The translations under genes were made by a program, and so were the position numbers. Source: Hyphomicrobiales bacterium (GTDB lineage: Bacteria > Pseudomonadota > Alphaproteobacteria > Rhizobiales > Xanthobacteraceae). Taken from it: a stretch of DNA of 10,294 nt. The notes beneath the pieces were generated by a model. It saw nothing but the letters and a program-made list of their open reading frames with translations, searched no databases and was not told the origin of the DNA. The stretch is taken from NCBI GenBank assembly GCA_021730825.1, contig JAKFYO010000095.1:1-10294 (forward strand), given 5' to 3'. The number at the start of each line of letters is the position of its first letter. Within the stretch, counting starts at the first letter, position 1. Shown here one piece after another: positions 1 to 6,098 of the stretch.

Positions 1-398
1 CATTCGACATAGAAGTGGTGGTGGTCGGAAGAGTTGGTGTCGAAATAGGTCTTCGAGCCGTCAACCGCGACTTCGCGCAACAGGCTCACTTCGGTGAACT
101 GGTGCAGCGTGTTGTAAACGGTGGCGAGCGAAACCGGGAAACGTGCGCGCAGCGCTTCTTCGTGCAGCGATTCCGCGGTGATGTGGCGGTCGCCTTTCGC
201 GAACATCAGCCAGCCGAGCGCCAGACGCTGGCGGGTCGGACGCAAGCCCGCTTCGCGCAGCATTTCGCGCACGTCATGGAACGGGCAGCCGGTACGGCGG
301 CCGGCCGGCTGCTCTACGCGCAGACGTTCGACCGGCAATGCGAGGTCATCTTCCTCGAAGACCAGGCGGGGCGTGGTTTGGTTCGTGGACTCGGCCAT
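1..398 (-). CDS. irr: Iron response regulator Irr (Fur family), 3' end cut by window edge
   Basis: Irr is the haem/iron-responsive transcription factor of Rhizobiales. It binds ICE elements and controls haem synthesis and iron genes in the cytoplasm. The visible 132 residues run from the ATG at 398-396 and contain the Fur-type winged helix (about residues 43-100, with GLRPTRQRLALGW and PVSLATVYNTLHQF). They continue into the start of the dimerisation/metal domain (SKTYFDTNSSDHHHFYVE). Two Irr hallmarks are present. Cys38-Pro39 in GCPFHD matches the haem-regulatory motif of Bradyrhizobium Irr, and His126-128 match its second haem site. Ordinary Fur proteins have neither, so Irr is preferred over Fur, Mur or PerR. 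The last roughly 30 residues lie outside the window. The ribosome binding site is weak (a GAG just before the ATG). The gene diverges from fabA. Confidence 0.95.
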   Translation of the reverse strand, partial: MAESTNQTTPRLVFEEDDLALPVERLRVEQPAGRRTGCPFHDVREMLREAGLRPTRQRLALGWLMFAKGDRHITAESLHEEALRARFPVSLATVYNTLHQFTEVSLLREVAVDGSKTYFDTNSSDHHHFYVE

Positions 399-640
399 CT
401 CAACTACCGTTACATAAGCAAATATGGGTGTAACCAAGATGGCTTGCGCGGCAAAGCTGCCTCTGCGCGCTGGCGATTGGTCATGCACTATAGTACGCCG
501 CGGCGGCGGGCGGTGCAATAATAGCAAAAAACCCTTGAATCAAAGGTAGTTAACTGCGGCATGAGCCCGCCTTCCGCTGGCCGTTTGCCTTTGCTACGCA
601 GATCAAGGGATAACGGGACGGATAAAGGACCCGAGGGAAA
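399..640. promoter_or_regulatory. Divergent irr / fabA intergenic region
   Basis: These 242 bases separate two divergent genes and must carry both promoters. I find no convincing ICE element (TTTAGAA-type inverted repeat) for Irr autoregulation and no coding potential. Two short perfect palindromes stand out, ACTATAGT at 487-494 and AGTTAACT at 548-555. Both are short enough to be chance. A GC-rich run (496-513) is followed by an A-rich run (518-531). Regulation of irr therefore cannot be assigned from sequence alone. Confidence 0.5.
585..614 (+). promoter_or_regulatory. Weak candidate promoter for the fabA operon
   Basis: TTGCCT at 585-590 and GATAAC at 609-614 lie 18 bases apart and would start transcription about 20 bases before the fabA ATG. 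The match to the sigma-70 consensus is only moderate, and alphaproteobacterial promoters are hard to call by eye, so this is tentative. Confidence 0.22.
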
Positions 641-1165
641 ATGACAGAGCGGCGCTCAAGTTTCGCCTATGAGGATTTGCTTGCCTGCGGACGCGGGGAA
701 ATGTTCGGCGCCGGCAACGCGCAGCTGCCGCTGCCGCCGATGCTGATGTTCGACCGCATCACCGAAATTTCCGAGGCCGGCGGCGATAACGGCAAGGGTT
801 TCGTCCGTGCCGAGCTCGATGTGAAGCCGGACCTCTGGTTTTTCCAGTGCCACTTCAAGGGCGACCCGGTGATGCCGGGTTGTCTCGGCCTCGACGGCCT
901 GTGGCAGTTGGTCGGATTTTTTCTGGGTTGGGTCGGCGCCGAAGGGCGCGGCCGTGCGCTGGGCGTCGGCGAAGTAAAACTCACCGGCCAGATCGTGCCG
1001 AGCGTGAAGAAGCTCGTTTACGGCGTCGAATTCAAACGCGTGATGCGCTCGAAGCTCGTGCTCGGTATCGCGGATGGCTGGCTCAAGGCTGACGACGAGA
1101 TCGTCTACAAGGTCAGCGACATGAAGGTCGGCCTGTTCAAGGACGCGGCGCCGGCAAGCGCCTGA
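641..1165 (+). CDS. fabA: 3-hydroxydecanoyl-ACP dehydratase/isomerase FabA
   Basis: FabA is a cytoplasmic hot-dog-fold enzyme of type II fatty acid synthesis. It dehydrates 3-hydroxydecanoyl-ACP and isomerises trans-2- to cis-3-decenoyl-ACP, the branch point to unsaturated fatty acids. The 174-residue product has the family's usual length (E. coli 171). The catalytic block [20 protein letters not shown] spans residues 70-89, with His71 and Asp85 at the positions of E. coli His70 and Asp84. [10 protein letters not shown] (31-40) and the late DMKVGLF are also typical of FabA. The Asp in LDGLWQ separates it from FabZ, which has Glu there. The ATG at 641 follows a GAGGG Shine-Dalgarno. It is first of three co-directional fab genes; only 40 bases separate its stop from fabB. 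Confidence 0.97.
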   Translation: MTERRSSFAYEDLLACGRGEMFGAGNAQLPLPPMLMFDRITEISEAGGDNGKGFVRAELDVKPDLWFFQCHFKGDPVMPGCLGLDGLWQLVGFFLGWVGAEGRGRALGVGEVKLTGQIVPSVKKLVYGVEFKRVMRSKLVLGIADGWLKADDEIVYKVSDMKVGLFKDAAPASA

Positions 1166-1205
1166 CATTCGCGCTTACATTTGCGCGGGAAATAAGAGGG
1201 ACAAG

Positions 1206-2429
1206 ATGCGTCGGGTAGTCGTCACCGGAATGGGCATCGTTTCGTCCATCGGCAACAACACCCAGGAAGTGCTGGCTTCGCTTCGCGAAGCGAAGAGCGG
1301 CATTTCTTTTTCCGAGGATCAATCGAAGCTCGGCTTCCGCAGTCATGTCGCGGGCGCGCCGACACTCGATGCTTCCGCGATCGTCGATCGCCGCGCGATG
1401 CGCTTCCACGGCGGCGGCACTGCTTGGAATCATGTCGCGATGGATCAGGCGATCTTGGACGCGGGTCTTGAAGAAAGCGACATTTCGAACCCAATGACCG
1501 GCATCGTGATGGGTTCAGGCGGCCCCTCGACCCGCACAATCGTGGAATCGGCGCTGATCGCGAAAGAGAAAGGCCCTAAGCGGGTCGGCCCCTTTGCTGT
1601 GCCGAAAGCGATGTCCTCGACTGCGTCGGCAACGCTTTCGACTTGGTTCAAGATCAAAGGCCTCAGCTATTCGATCTCTTCGGCTTGCGCGACCTCAAAC
1701 CATTGTGTCGGCAATGCCTATGAACTGATCCAGAACGGCAAGCAGGACATAATGTTTGCCGGTGGCTGTGAAGAACTCGATTGGACCTTGACGGTTCTGT
1801 TCGATGCGATGGGCGCGCTGTCGTCGAAATACAACGACACGCCGGCTACCGCGTCGAGGGCTTATGACGTGAGCCGCGACGGCTTTGTGATTTCAGCCGG
1901 CGCTGGTGTCTTGGTGCTCGAAGAGCTCGAGCATGCGAAAGCGCGCGGCGCCAAGATCTATGCCGAGATCGCAGGCTATGGCGCGACCTCCGATGGCGCA
2001 GATATGGTCGCGCCTTCTGGTGAGGGTGCTGCGCGTTGCATGCGCATGGCAATGCGCACCGTGCAATCCAAGATTGACTACATCAATCCACACGCCACCT
2101 CGACCCCGGTTGGCGATCTCAAGGAAATGGAAGCGATCCGCGAAGTGTTCGGCGCCGGCGACAAATGCCCGCCGATCTCGGCGACCAAGTCCTTGACCGG
2201 TCACTCGCAGGGCGCGACCGGTGTGCACGAATCGATCTATTCGTTGTTGATGATGAACAACGGCTTCATATGCGAAAGCGCCAATATCACCGAGATCGAT
2301 CCGGCCTTTGCTGACATGCCGATTGTCCGCAAGCGTCAGGACAACGTGAAGCTGAATTGCGTGCTTTCGAACTCGTTCGGCTTCGGCGGCACCAACGCCA
2401 CACTCGTTTTCAAAAAACTGGATGCGTAA
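1206..2429 (+). CDS. fabB: 3-oxoacyl-ACP synthase I FabB
   Basis: FabB is a beta-ketoacyl-ACP synthase I that condenses malonyl-ACP with acyl-ACP. It is specifically needed to elongate the cis-3-decenoyl-ACP made by FabA, so the fabA-fabB pair is the classical anaerobic unsaturated fatty acid pathway. The 407-residue protein has the thiolase fold. Cys161 sits in [10 protein letters not shown], His296 in [12 protein letters not shown], Lys328 in ATKSLTGHS and His333 just after it. This is the Cys-His-His triad plus lysine, within two residues of E. coli FabB (163, 298, 328, 333). [12 protein letters not shown] at 391-402 is the usual C-terminal glycine-rich loop. FabB is preferred over FabF on length and its fabA linkage. 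The ATG at 1206 follows an AGAGGGA Shine-Dalgarno. The stop is 11 bases before fabI. Confidence 0.97.
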   Translation: MRRVVVTGMGIVSSIGNNTQEVLASLREAKSGISFSEDQSKLGFRSHVAGAPTLDASAIVDRRAMRFHGGGTAWNHVAMDQAILDAGLEESDISNPMTGIVMGSGGPSTRTIVESALIAKEKGPKRVGPFAVPKAMSSTASATLSTWFKIKGLSYSISSACATSNHCVGNAYELIQNGKQDIMFAGGCEELDWTLTVLFDAMGALSSKYNDTPATASRAYDVSRDGFVISAGAGVLVLEELEHAKARGAKIYAEIAGYGATSDGADMVAPSGEGAARCMRMAMRTVQSKIDYINPHATSTPVGDLKEMEAIREVFGAGDKCPPISATKSLTGHSQGATGVHESIYSLLMMNNGFICESANITEIDPAFADMPIVRKRQDNVKLNCVLSNSFGFGGTNATLVFKKLDA

Positions 2430-2440
2430 AGAGTTTTAGA

Positions 2441-3271
2441 ATGCAGGGACTGATGAAAGGCAAGCGCGGCGTCATCATGGGCGTCGCCAACGATCACTCG
2501 ATCGCCTGGGGCATTGCACAGGCAATCGCAGCCCAAGGCGCGGAAATCGCTTTCACCTATCAGGGCGACGCGCTGGAGCGCCGGGTGAAGCCGCTCGCGG
2601 AATCGGTGGGATCGAATTTCGTGCTGCCTTGCGATGTCGAAGACATCAAAACCGTCGATGCGGTCTTTGCCGAACTGAAGAAGAAATGGGGCACCATCGA
2701 CTTCTACGTTCATGCTATCGGCTTCTCGGACAAGAACGAATTGAAGGGCCGCTTCGCCGACACCTCGCGCGAGAACTTCCAGCGCACCATGGTGATCTCG
2801 GCGTTCTCGTTTGCGGAAGGCGCGAAGCGCGCAGCCGAACTGATGCCGAACGGTGGCTCGATGCTGACGCTGACCTATAACGGCGGCGACCGCGCGATGC
2901 CGAACTACAATGTAATGGGTCTTGCGAAAGCGGCTCTTGAAGCGAGCGTCCGTTATCTCGCGGTGGATTTCGGTCACCAGAAAATTCGCGTGAATGCGAT
3001 TTCCGCGGGCCCGATCCGCACGCTCGCGGGTGCCGGCATTGGCGATGCGCGCGCGATGTTTGCATTCCAGCAGCGTCACTCGCCTCTGGGCCGTGGCGTC
3101 ACGCTGGAAGAACTCGGCGGTGCAGGTCTTTATCTGCTTTCCGATCTTTCCGGTGGGGTCACCGGCGAAATCCATTTCGTGGATTCCGGCTACAACGTGA
3201 TCGCAATGCCGGACCCGGAAGTGCTGCGCCAGGAAGCGGCCGCCAACAACAACGCGAAAGCCGCGGAATAA
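2441..3271 (+). CDS. fabI: NADH-dependent enoyl-ACP reductase FabI
   Basis: FabI reduces trans-2-enoyl-ACP to acyl-ACP, the last step of each elongation cycle, with a pyridine nucleotide in a Rossmann-fold SDR domain. From the ATG at 2441 the product is 276 residues (E. coli 262; the extra length is a C-terminal tail rich in Ala and Asn). The cofactor motif GVANDHSIAWG spans 14-24. The catalytic residues are Tyr146, Tyr156 and Lys163 (Y-x6-K in YNVMGLAK), the same numbers as in E. coli. The variant SDR signature and length identify FabI rather than FabG. An in-frame start at 2357 inside fabB is possible but unlikely. The ATG at 2441 has an AAAGAG Shine-Dalgarno overlapping the fabB stop and gives the family N-terminus. 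Residue 203 is Ala where E. coli FabI has Phe. This is the third gene of the probable fab operon. Confidence 0.96.
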   Translation: MQGLMKGKRGVIMGVANDHSIAWGIAQAIAAQGAEIAFTYQGDALERRVKPLAESVGSNFVLPCDVEDIKTVDAVFAELKKKWGTIDFYVHAIGFSDKNELKGRFADTSRENFQRTMVISAFSFAEGAKRAAELMPNGGSMLTLTYNGGDRAMPNYNVMGLAKAALEASVRYLAVDFGHQKIRVNAISAGPIRTLAGAGIGDARAMFAFQQRHSPLGRGVTLEELGGAGLYLLSDLSGGVTGEIHFVDSGYNVIAMPDPEVLRQEAAANNNAKAAE

Positions 3272-3311
3272 GCGCATGCGCGAGATCGCGCGCGCGGCGA
3301 AGTTCTGACGC

Positions 3312-4004
3312 TCACGCGCCGACCAGCGCTTCGATCTTTTCCTGGTTTTCGATGCAGTAATAGCCGGCGTGCCGGCTCACGAGCTTGTCCCTGATCCATT
3401 TGTTCAGGATCCGGCTCGCGTTTTCGCGGGCGATTCCGGCCATAGCCGCGATATCGCTCTGTTCGATCTTCTGCCGGATCAGCAATCTTCCATCGCCGAT
3501 ATTTTCGCCGAAGGCTTCGGCAAGCTCTAAGAGCGCATGTGCCGCGCGCCCTTCGAGCGAAAGAAAGCTCCAGGCTACGGCAACATCGTTCATCTCCCGC
3601 ACCCGCTGCGCGAGAAGCGTTGCGACATCGCGGTACAGCGCGGGATGAAGCTCCGCGAAGGCCAGGAACGCCGCGCGGCTGACAAAGGAAACTTCCGTGT
3701 CGCGCACGGCATAGACCGCGGTCGAGCGCGGCGCACCGTCGATCATGGAAAGCTCGCCCACGATCGCGCCGGGGCCGAGTACGTCGAGGATGCGCTCGCC
3801 GCCTTCCGCGGAAAGAATGCTGAGTTTCAAGAGCCCGCTTTCGATGCGGTAGCAGCCGTTGCCTTCGTCTCCAGCATTGAAGAGAAGTTCGTCGGCGCTC
3901 AATTTCACGCGCGCGGCCTTCGCAAACAGCCCCGAGGACATCTCGCCGGAAAGCGAGGTGACGAACTGATTGTTTCGGCGGAATTGCCCGCGCTTTTCTT
4001 CCAT
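3312..4004 (-). CDS. CRP/FNR-family transcription regulator with CRP-like contact residues
   Basis: This is a cytoplasmic DNA-binding regulator of the CRP/FNR superfamily. From the ATG at 4004 it is 230 residues. An N-terminal cyclic-nucleotide-binding beta-roll (about 20-130) carries GELSMIDGAPRSTAV at 83-97. Glu84, Arg93 and Ser94 correspond to the cAMP-contacting Glu72, Arg82 and Ser83 of E. coli CRP. A dimer helix (about 120-150) and a C-terminal winged helix (about 178-225) follow. The recognition helix reads ARENASRILNKW; Arg193, Glu194 and Arg198 keep the R-E-x3-R spacing by which E. coli CRP reads TGTGA. There is no N-terminal cysteine cluster, so it is not an oxygen-sensing FNR. A TTG start at 4031 is possible but falls in a terminator T-run. 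The 3' end converges on fabI, 40 bases away. The exact ligand and targets are not known. Confidence 0.88.
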   Translation of the reverse strand: MEEKRGQFRRNNQFVTSLSGEMSSGLFAKAARVKLSADELLFNAGDEGNGCYRIESGLLKLSILSAEGGERILDVLGPGAIVGELSMIDGAPRSTAVYAVRDTEVSFVSRAAFLAFAELHPALYRDVATLLAQRVREMNDVAVAWSFLSLEGRAAHALLELAEAFGENIGDGRLLIRQKIEQSDIAAMAGIARENASRILNKWIRDKLVSRHAGYYCIENQEKIEALVGA

Positions 4005-4028
4005 CGAGGAAATAAGCCGCGCGCTGGA

Positions 4029-4066
4029 CAAAAAAGCAATCCGCCCGGCTGGGGGGAGCCGGGCGG
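4029..4066 (-). terminator. Intrinsic terminator of the small secreted-protein gene
   Basis: On the minus strand a perfect 10-bp stem (CCGCCCGGCT at 4041-4050 against AGCCGGGCGG at 4057-4066, six-base loop) is followed by ATTGCTTTTTTG. It lies about 30 bases past the stop of the gene at 4097-4330. It also lies only about 37 bases before the ATG of the CRP/FNR-family gene on the same strand. Confidence 0.8.
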
Positions 4067-4096
4067 GTTCTTACCGGAGGTCAAGCGGAGAACTTC

Positions 4097-4330
4097 TTAG
4101 TAGCAGACGTAAACCTGCTTGCCCCACTTGTTCCAGGTCCAGCCGCAGTTCTGGTAGTAGCCGTAGTAGGCGAGCGGCGCGACGGTATAGAAGCCGTAGT
4201 GGTTGTGCTTGTGCCAGTGATGCTTGTGCTTCCAGCCGGCTTCCGCGGCGGTCGTGCCGACCGAAAGGGTGGCAATGGTCATGGTCACAGCAGCGGCGAC
4301 ACCGGTCAGGATTTTCTTGGTCTTGGTCAT
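4097..4330 (-). CDS. Small secreted His/Tyr/Trp-rich protein of unknown function
   Basis: I do not recognise a characterised family. The 77-residue product begins with a clear Sec signal peptide: basic MTKTKK, a hydrophobic stretch at about 7-27, and a likely signal-peptidase I cut after Ala31 (A-E-A before Gly32). That leaves a mature peptide of about 46 residues in the periplasm or outside. The mature part starts GWKHKHHWHKHNHYG, with six His between residues 35 and 44. A Tyr/Gly/Trp-rich part follows, with Cys62 and Cys76, which could form a disulfide. The His cluster suggests metal or haem binding, but this is inference. The ATG has a strong GGAGAG Shine-Dalgarno, inside a predicted leader hairpin. 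A strong terminator follows, so it is probably transcribed alone. The signal peptide, ribosome binding site and terminator support it as a real gene. Confidence 0.78.
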   Translation of the reverse strand: MTKTKKILTGVAAAVTMTIATLSVGTTAAEAGWKHKHHWHKHNHYGFYTVAPLAYYGYYQNCGWTWNKWGKQVYVCY

Positions 4331-4332
4331 TT

Positions 4333-4379
4333 TTCTCTCCTTCGAGACGAAGCGACAATCGCTTCGTTGATGGAGAGAA
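4333..4379 (-). promoter_or_regulatory. Leader hairpin that pairs with the Shine-Dalgarno of the small secreted-protein gene
   Basis: On the minus strand TTCTCTCC (4379-4372) is exactly complementary to GGAGAGAA (4340-4333), which contains the ribosome binding site just before the ATG at 4330. Inside this 8-bp outer stem is a perfect 9-bp stem (ACGAAGCGA against TCGCTTCGT, 4347-4355 and 4359-4367) with a three-base loop. An asymmetric internal loop separates the two stems. As RNA this would hide the ribosome binding site, as in RNA thermometers or other leader switches. It requires a transcription start upstream of 4379, which I cannot locate. Confidence 0.55.
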
Positions 4380-4404
4380 TTTAGAAAATCGCGCTTGAAC
4401 GCCG

Positions 4405-4420
4405 TGTGATGACCAACACA
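4405..4420. promoter_or_regulatory. CRP-like operator TGTGA-N6-ACACA
   Basis: TGTGATGACCAACACA matches the CRP consensus TGTGA-N6-TCACA at nine of ten defined positions. It contains a perfect TGTG-N8-CACA dyad. It lies about 75-90 bases upstream of the small secreted-protein ATG, on the far side of its leader hairpin. The CRP/FNR-family gene nearby keeps the residues that read TGTGA, so it is the obvious candidate binder. A single match of this size can occur by chance. Confidence 0.35.
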
Positions 4421-4486
4421 AAGCAGGGCCTTTCCCGGTCACAGAAGCGTGAATGAACGCCTGTTCAAGTTATTGAAATCATTACT

Positions 4487-4515
4487 AAAAAGGGCGGATC
4501 GAAGATCCGCCCTTT
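4487..4515 (-). terminator. Intrinsic terminator of katA
   Basis: A perfect 12-bp stem (AAAGGGCGGATC at 4489-4500 against GATCCGCCCTTT at 4504-4515) has a three-base loop. On the minus strand it runs into TTTTTAGTAAT. It begins 25 bases after the katA stop codon and closely resembles the terminator at 7004-7033. Confidence 0.88.
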
Positions 4516-4539
4516 GTTACTGTCGCTTAGTCTGAACGC

Positions 4540-5997
4540 CTATTCAGCAGCCCAGGCAACGTCGAGATCGATGCCGACCGCGGCGGCAACGCCTTTCCCG
4601 TATTCGGGATCGGCTTTGTAGAAGTGGACAAGCTGCCGCTTGATGATCTCGACGGGCACGCCGTCCATCGCAGCCTTGATGTTGTGGAAGAGCTGCTGCT
4701 TCTGGTCGGCCGTCATCAGCCGGAACAGATCGCCGGGCTGGCGGTAATCGTCGTTGCCGTCGCGATGGTTGTAGCGGTCCGCGTCACCGGAAATTTTCAG
4801 CGGCGGCTCGGCATAAGAAGGTGCCTGCGCCGGGCCGCCGACCGTATTCGGCTCGTAATAAGCGTCGGGATTCGAATGTCCCGCGAGCTTCATCGAACCA
4901 TCCGCGTGATAGGTGTTCACGGCCGAGCGCGGGCGGTTCACCGGCAACTGATGGTGATTGACGCCGACGCGGTAACGATGTGCATCCGCGTAAGAGAAGA
5001 TGCGGGCCTGCAGCATCTTGTCCGGCGAGTGGCCGATGCCTGGCACGATGTTCGAGGGGGCGAGTGCTGCCTGCTCGACTTCCGCGAAATAGTTCTCCGG
5101 ATTCTTGTTGAGCTCGAGCACGCCCACCTCGATCAGCGGATAATCCGCATGCGGCCAGACCTTGGTGAGATCGAACGGGTTGTACCAGTGCTTCCCGGCG
5201 TCTTCCTCCGGCATCACCTGCACATAGAATTTCCAGCGCGGAAATTCCTTGCGTTCGATCGCATCGAACAGATCGCGCTGGTGCGTTTCGCGGTCATGCG
5301 CGATTTTCTGTCCGCCTTCGGCGTTGGTCCAGTTCTTGATGCCTTGCTCGGTCTTGAAGTGAAATTTGACCCAGAAGCGCTCGTTCTTCGCGTTCCAGAA
5401 CGAATACGTGTGCGAACCGAAACCGTCGATGTGGCGGTAGGTCTGCGGCAAGCCGCGGTCCGACATCAGGATCGTGACCTGATGCAGGCTCTCCGGCGAG
5501 AGCGACCAGAAATCCCACATCGCGGTCGGCGAGCGCATGTTGGTCTTCGGATGGCGCTTCTGCGTATGGATGAAGTCGGGAAACTTCAGCGGATCGCGCA
5601 GGAAGAACACCGGCGTGTTGTTGCCGACCACGTCCCAGTTGCCTTCGTCGGTGTAGAAGCGAAGCGCGAAGCCGCGCACGTCGCGCTCGGCGTCAGCAGC
5701 ACCGCGCTCGCCCGCGACCGTCGAGAAGCGCAGGAAGGCCTCGGTCTTCTTGCCGACCTCGAACACTTTCGCGCGCGAATACTTCGAGATGTCCTTGGTG
5801 ATCGTGAGCGTGCCGTAAGCGCCGGAGCCCTTGGCGTGCACGGTGCGCTCGGGAATGCGTTCGCGGTTCTGGTGCGCGAGTTTTTCGAGCAGGTGGAAGT
5901 CCTGCATCAACAGCGGCCCGCGCGGACCCGCGCTCAGCGAATTCTGGTTGTCCGCGACCGGTGCACCGCCTGCGGTCGTCATTACCTTGTCGGCCAT
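4540..5997 (-). CDS. katA: Monofunctional haem catalase KatA
   Basis: This cytoplasmic haem enzyme converts hydrogen peroxide to water and oxygen. The 485-residue length fits the small-subunit (clade 3) catalases. The distal side has His54 in [12 protein letters not shown] and Asn127 in [14 protein letters not shown]. The proximal haem ligand is Tyr336 in [41 protein letters not shown] lies in 90-115 and [13 protein letters not shown] in 255-267, both conserved in the family. There is no C-terminal flavodoxin-like domain, which excludes the large-subunit type, and it is unrelated to the KatG peroxidases. The ATG at 5997 follows a very strong GAGGAGG Shine-Dalgarno, six bases upstream. The gene diverges from oxyR across 101 bases of inverted repeats, so peroxide-induced activation by OxyR is the likely control. 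It ends at its own strong terminator. Confidence 0.97.
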   Translation of the reverse strand: MADKVMTTAGGAPVADNQNSLSAGPRGPLLMQDFHLLEKLAHQNRERIPERTVHAKGSGAYGTLTITKDISKYSRAKVFEVGKKTEAFLRFSTVAGERGAADAERDVRGFALRFYTDEGNWDVVGNNTPVFFLRDPLKFPDFIHTQKRHPKTNMRSPTAMWDFWSLSPESLHQVTILMSDRGLPQTYRHIDGFGSHTYSFWNAKNERFWVKFHFKTEQGIKNWTNAEGGQKIAHDRETHQRDLFDAIERKEFPRWKFYVQVMPEEDAGKHWYNPFDLTKVWPHADYPLIEVGVLELNKNPENYFAEVEQAALAPSNIVPGIGHSPDKMLQARIFSYADAHRYRVGVNHHQLPVNRPRSAVNTYHADGSMKLAGHSNPDAYYEPNTVGGPAQAPSYAEPPLKISGDADRYNHRDGNDDYRQPGDLFRLMTADQKQQLFHNIKAAMDGVPVEIIKRQLVHFYKADPEYGKGVAAAVGIDLDVAWAAE

Positions 5998-6012
5998 GAT
6001 TTTCCTCCTCTT

Positions 6013-6051
6013 TTATCTAGAAGAGTTCAAAATGGCGGCTTGGCTAGATAA
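6013..6051. promoter_or_regulatory. Widely spaced inverted repeat next to katA
   Basis: TTATCTAG at 6013-6020 and CTAGATAA at 6044-6051 form a perfect 8+8 inverted repeat around 23 bases. It lies immediately upstream of the katA ribosome binding site, where the katA core promoter should be. It may be a third OxyR contact or the site of another repressor. No clear -35/-10 pair for katA could be chosen here. Confidence 0.4.
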
Positions 6052-6053
6052 GG

Positions 6054-6072
6054 TCTAATCGTATTGATTAGA
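6054..6072. promoter_or_regulatory. Palindrome, probable OxyR half of the katA-oxyR operator
   Basis: TCTAATC-GTATT-GATTAGA is a perfect 7+7 dyad of 19 bases. Its core TAAT-N7-ATTA has the 15-base length of an OxyR dimer site (ATAG-N7-CTAT) and contains a LysR-type T-N11-A. The centre is 24 bases from the next palindrome; the E. coli OxyR consensus has 22. Confidence 0.5.
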
Positions 6073-6092
6073 ATTATCGATAAGAATATCTT
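6064..6092 (+). promoter_or_regulatory. Candidate oxyR promoter inside the palindromes
   Basis: TTGATT at 6064-6069 and TATCTT at 6087-6092 are 17 bases apart. The first element lies in the palindrome at 6054-6072 and the second in the one at 6077-6097, a layout suited to autorepression by OxyR. The start point would fall at or next to the oxyR ATG, so the mRNA could be leaderless or nearly so. That fits the lack of a good Shine-Dalgarno. Confidence 0.3.
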
Positions 6093-6097
6093 ATCGA
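6077..6097. promoter_or_regulatory. Palindrome abutting the oxyR start codon
   Basis: TCGATAAG-AATAT-CTTATCGA is a perfect 8+8 dyad with a five-base centre, ending one base before the oxyR ATG at 6099. The core ATAA-N7-TTAT resembles the OxyR dimer motif. A protein bound here would block the promoter and start of oxyR. Formed in mRNA it would also enclose the region just before the start codon. Confidence 0.5.
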
Positions 6098-6098
6098 G

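Noticed and set aside
15..521. A 168-codon open frame on the plus strand over the left end
   Set aside because: It is antisense to irr, whose protein sequence is clearly conserved; the extension past 398 is intergenic.
399..640. ICE or Fur/Mur box controlling irr
   Set aside because: I looked for TTTAGAA-type inverted repeats and Fur/Mur-like dyads and found no match good enough to report. Only the 8-base palindromes ACTATAGT and AGTTAACT are present.
2336..3277. A 313-codon open frame on the minus strand opposite fabI
   Set aside because: It mirrors fabI and runs across the fabB end. The composition is Arg/Phe/His-rich, there is no domain, and fabI is unmistakable on the other strand.
4005..4031. 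TTG start adding nine residues to the CRP/FNR-family regulator
   Set aside because: The TTG lies in the T-run of the preceding terminator and has no ribosome binding site. The ATG at 4004 is the more economical choice, although its own Shine-Dalgarno is also weak.
4624..6051. A 475-codon open frame on the plus strand opposite katA
   Set aside because: It is the complement of a fully conserved catalase gene. Its product is Arg/Val/His-rich with no recognisable domain, as expected from GC-rich antisense codons. It has no ribosome binding site.
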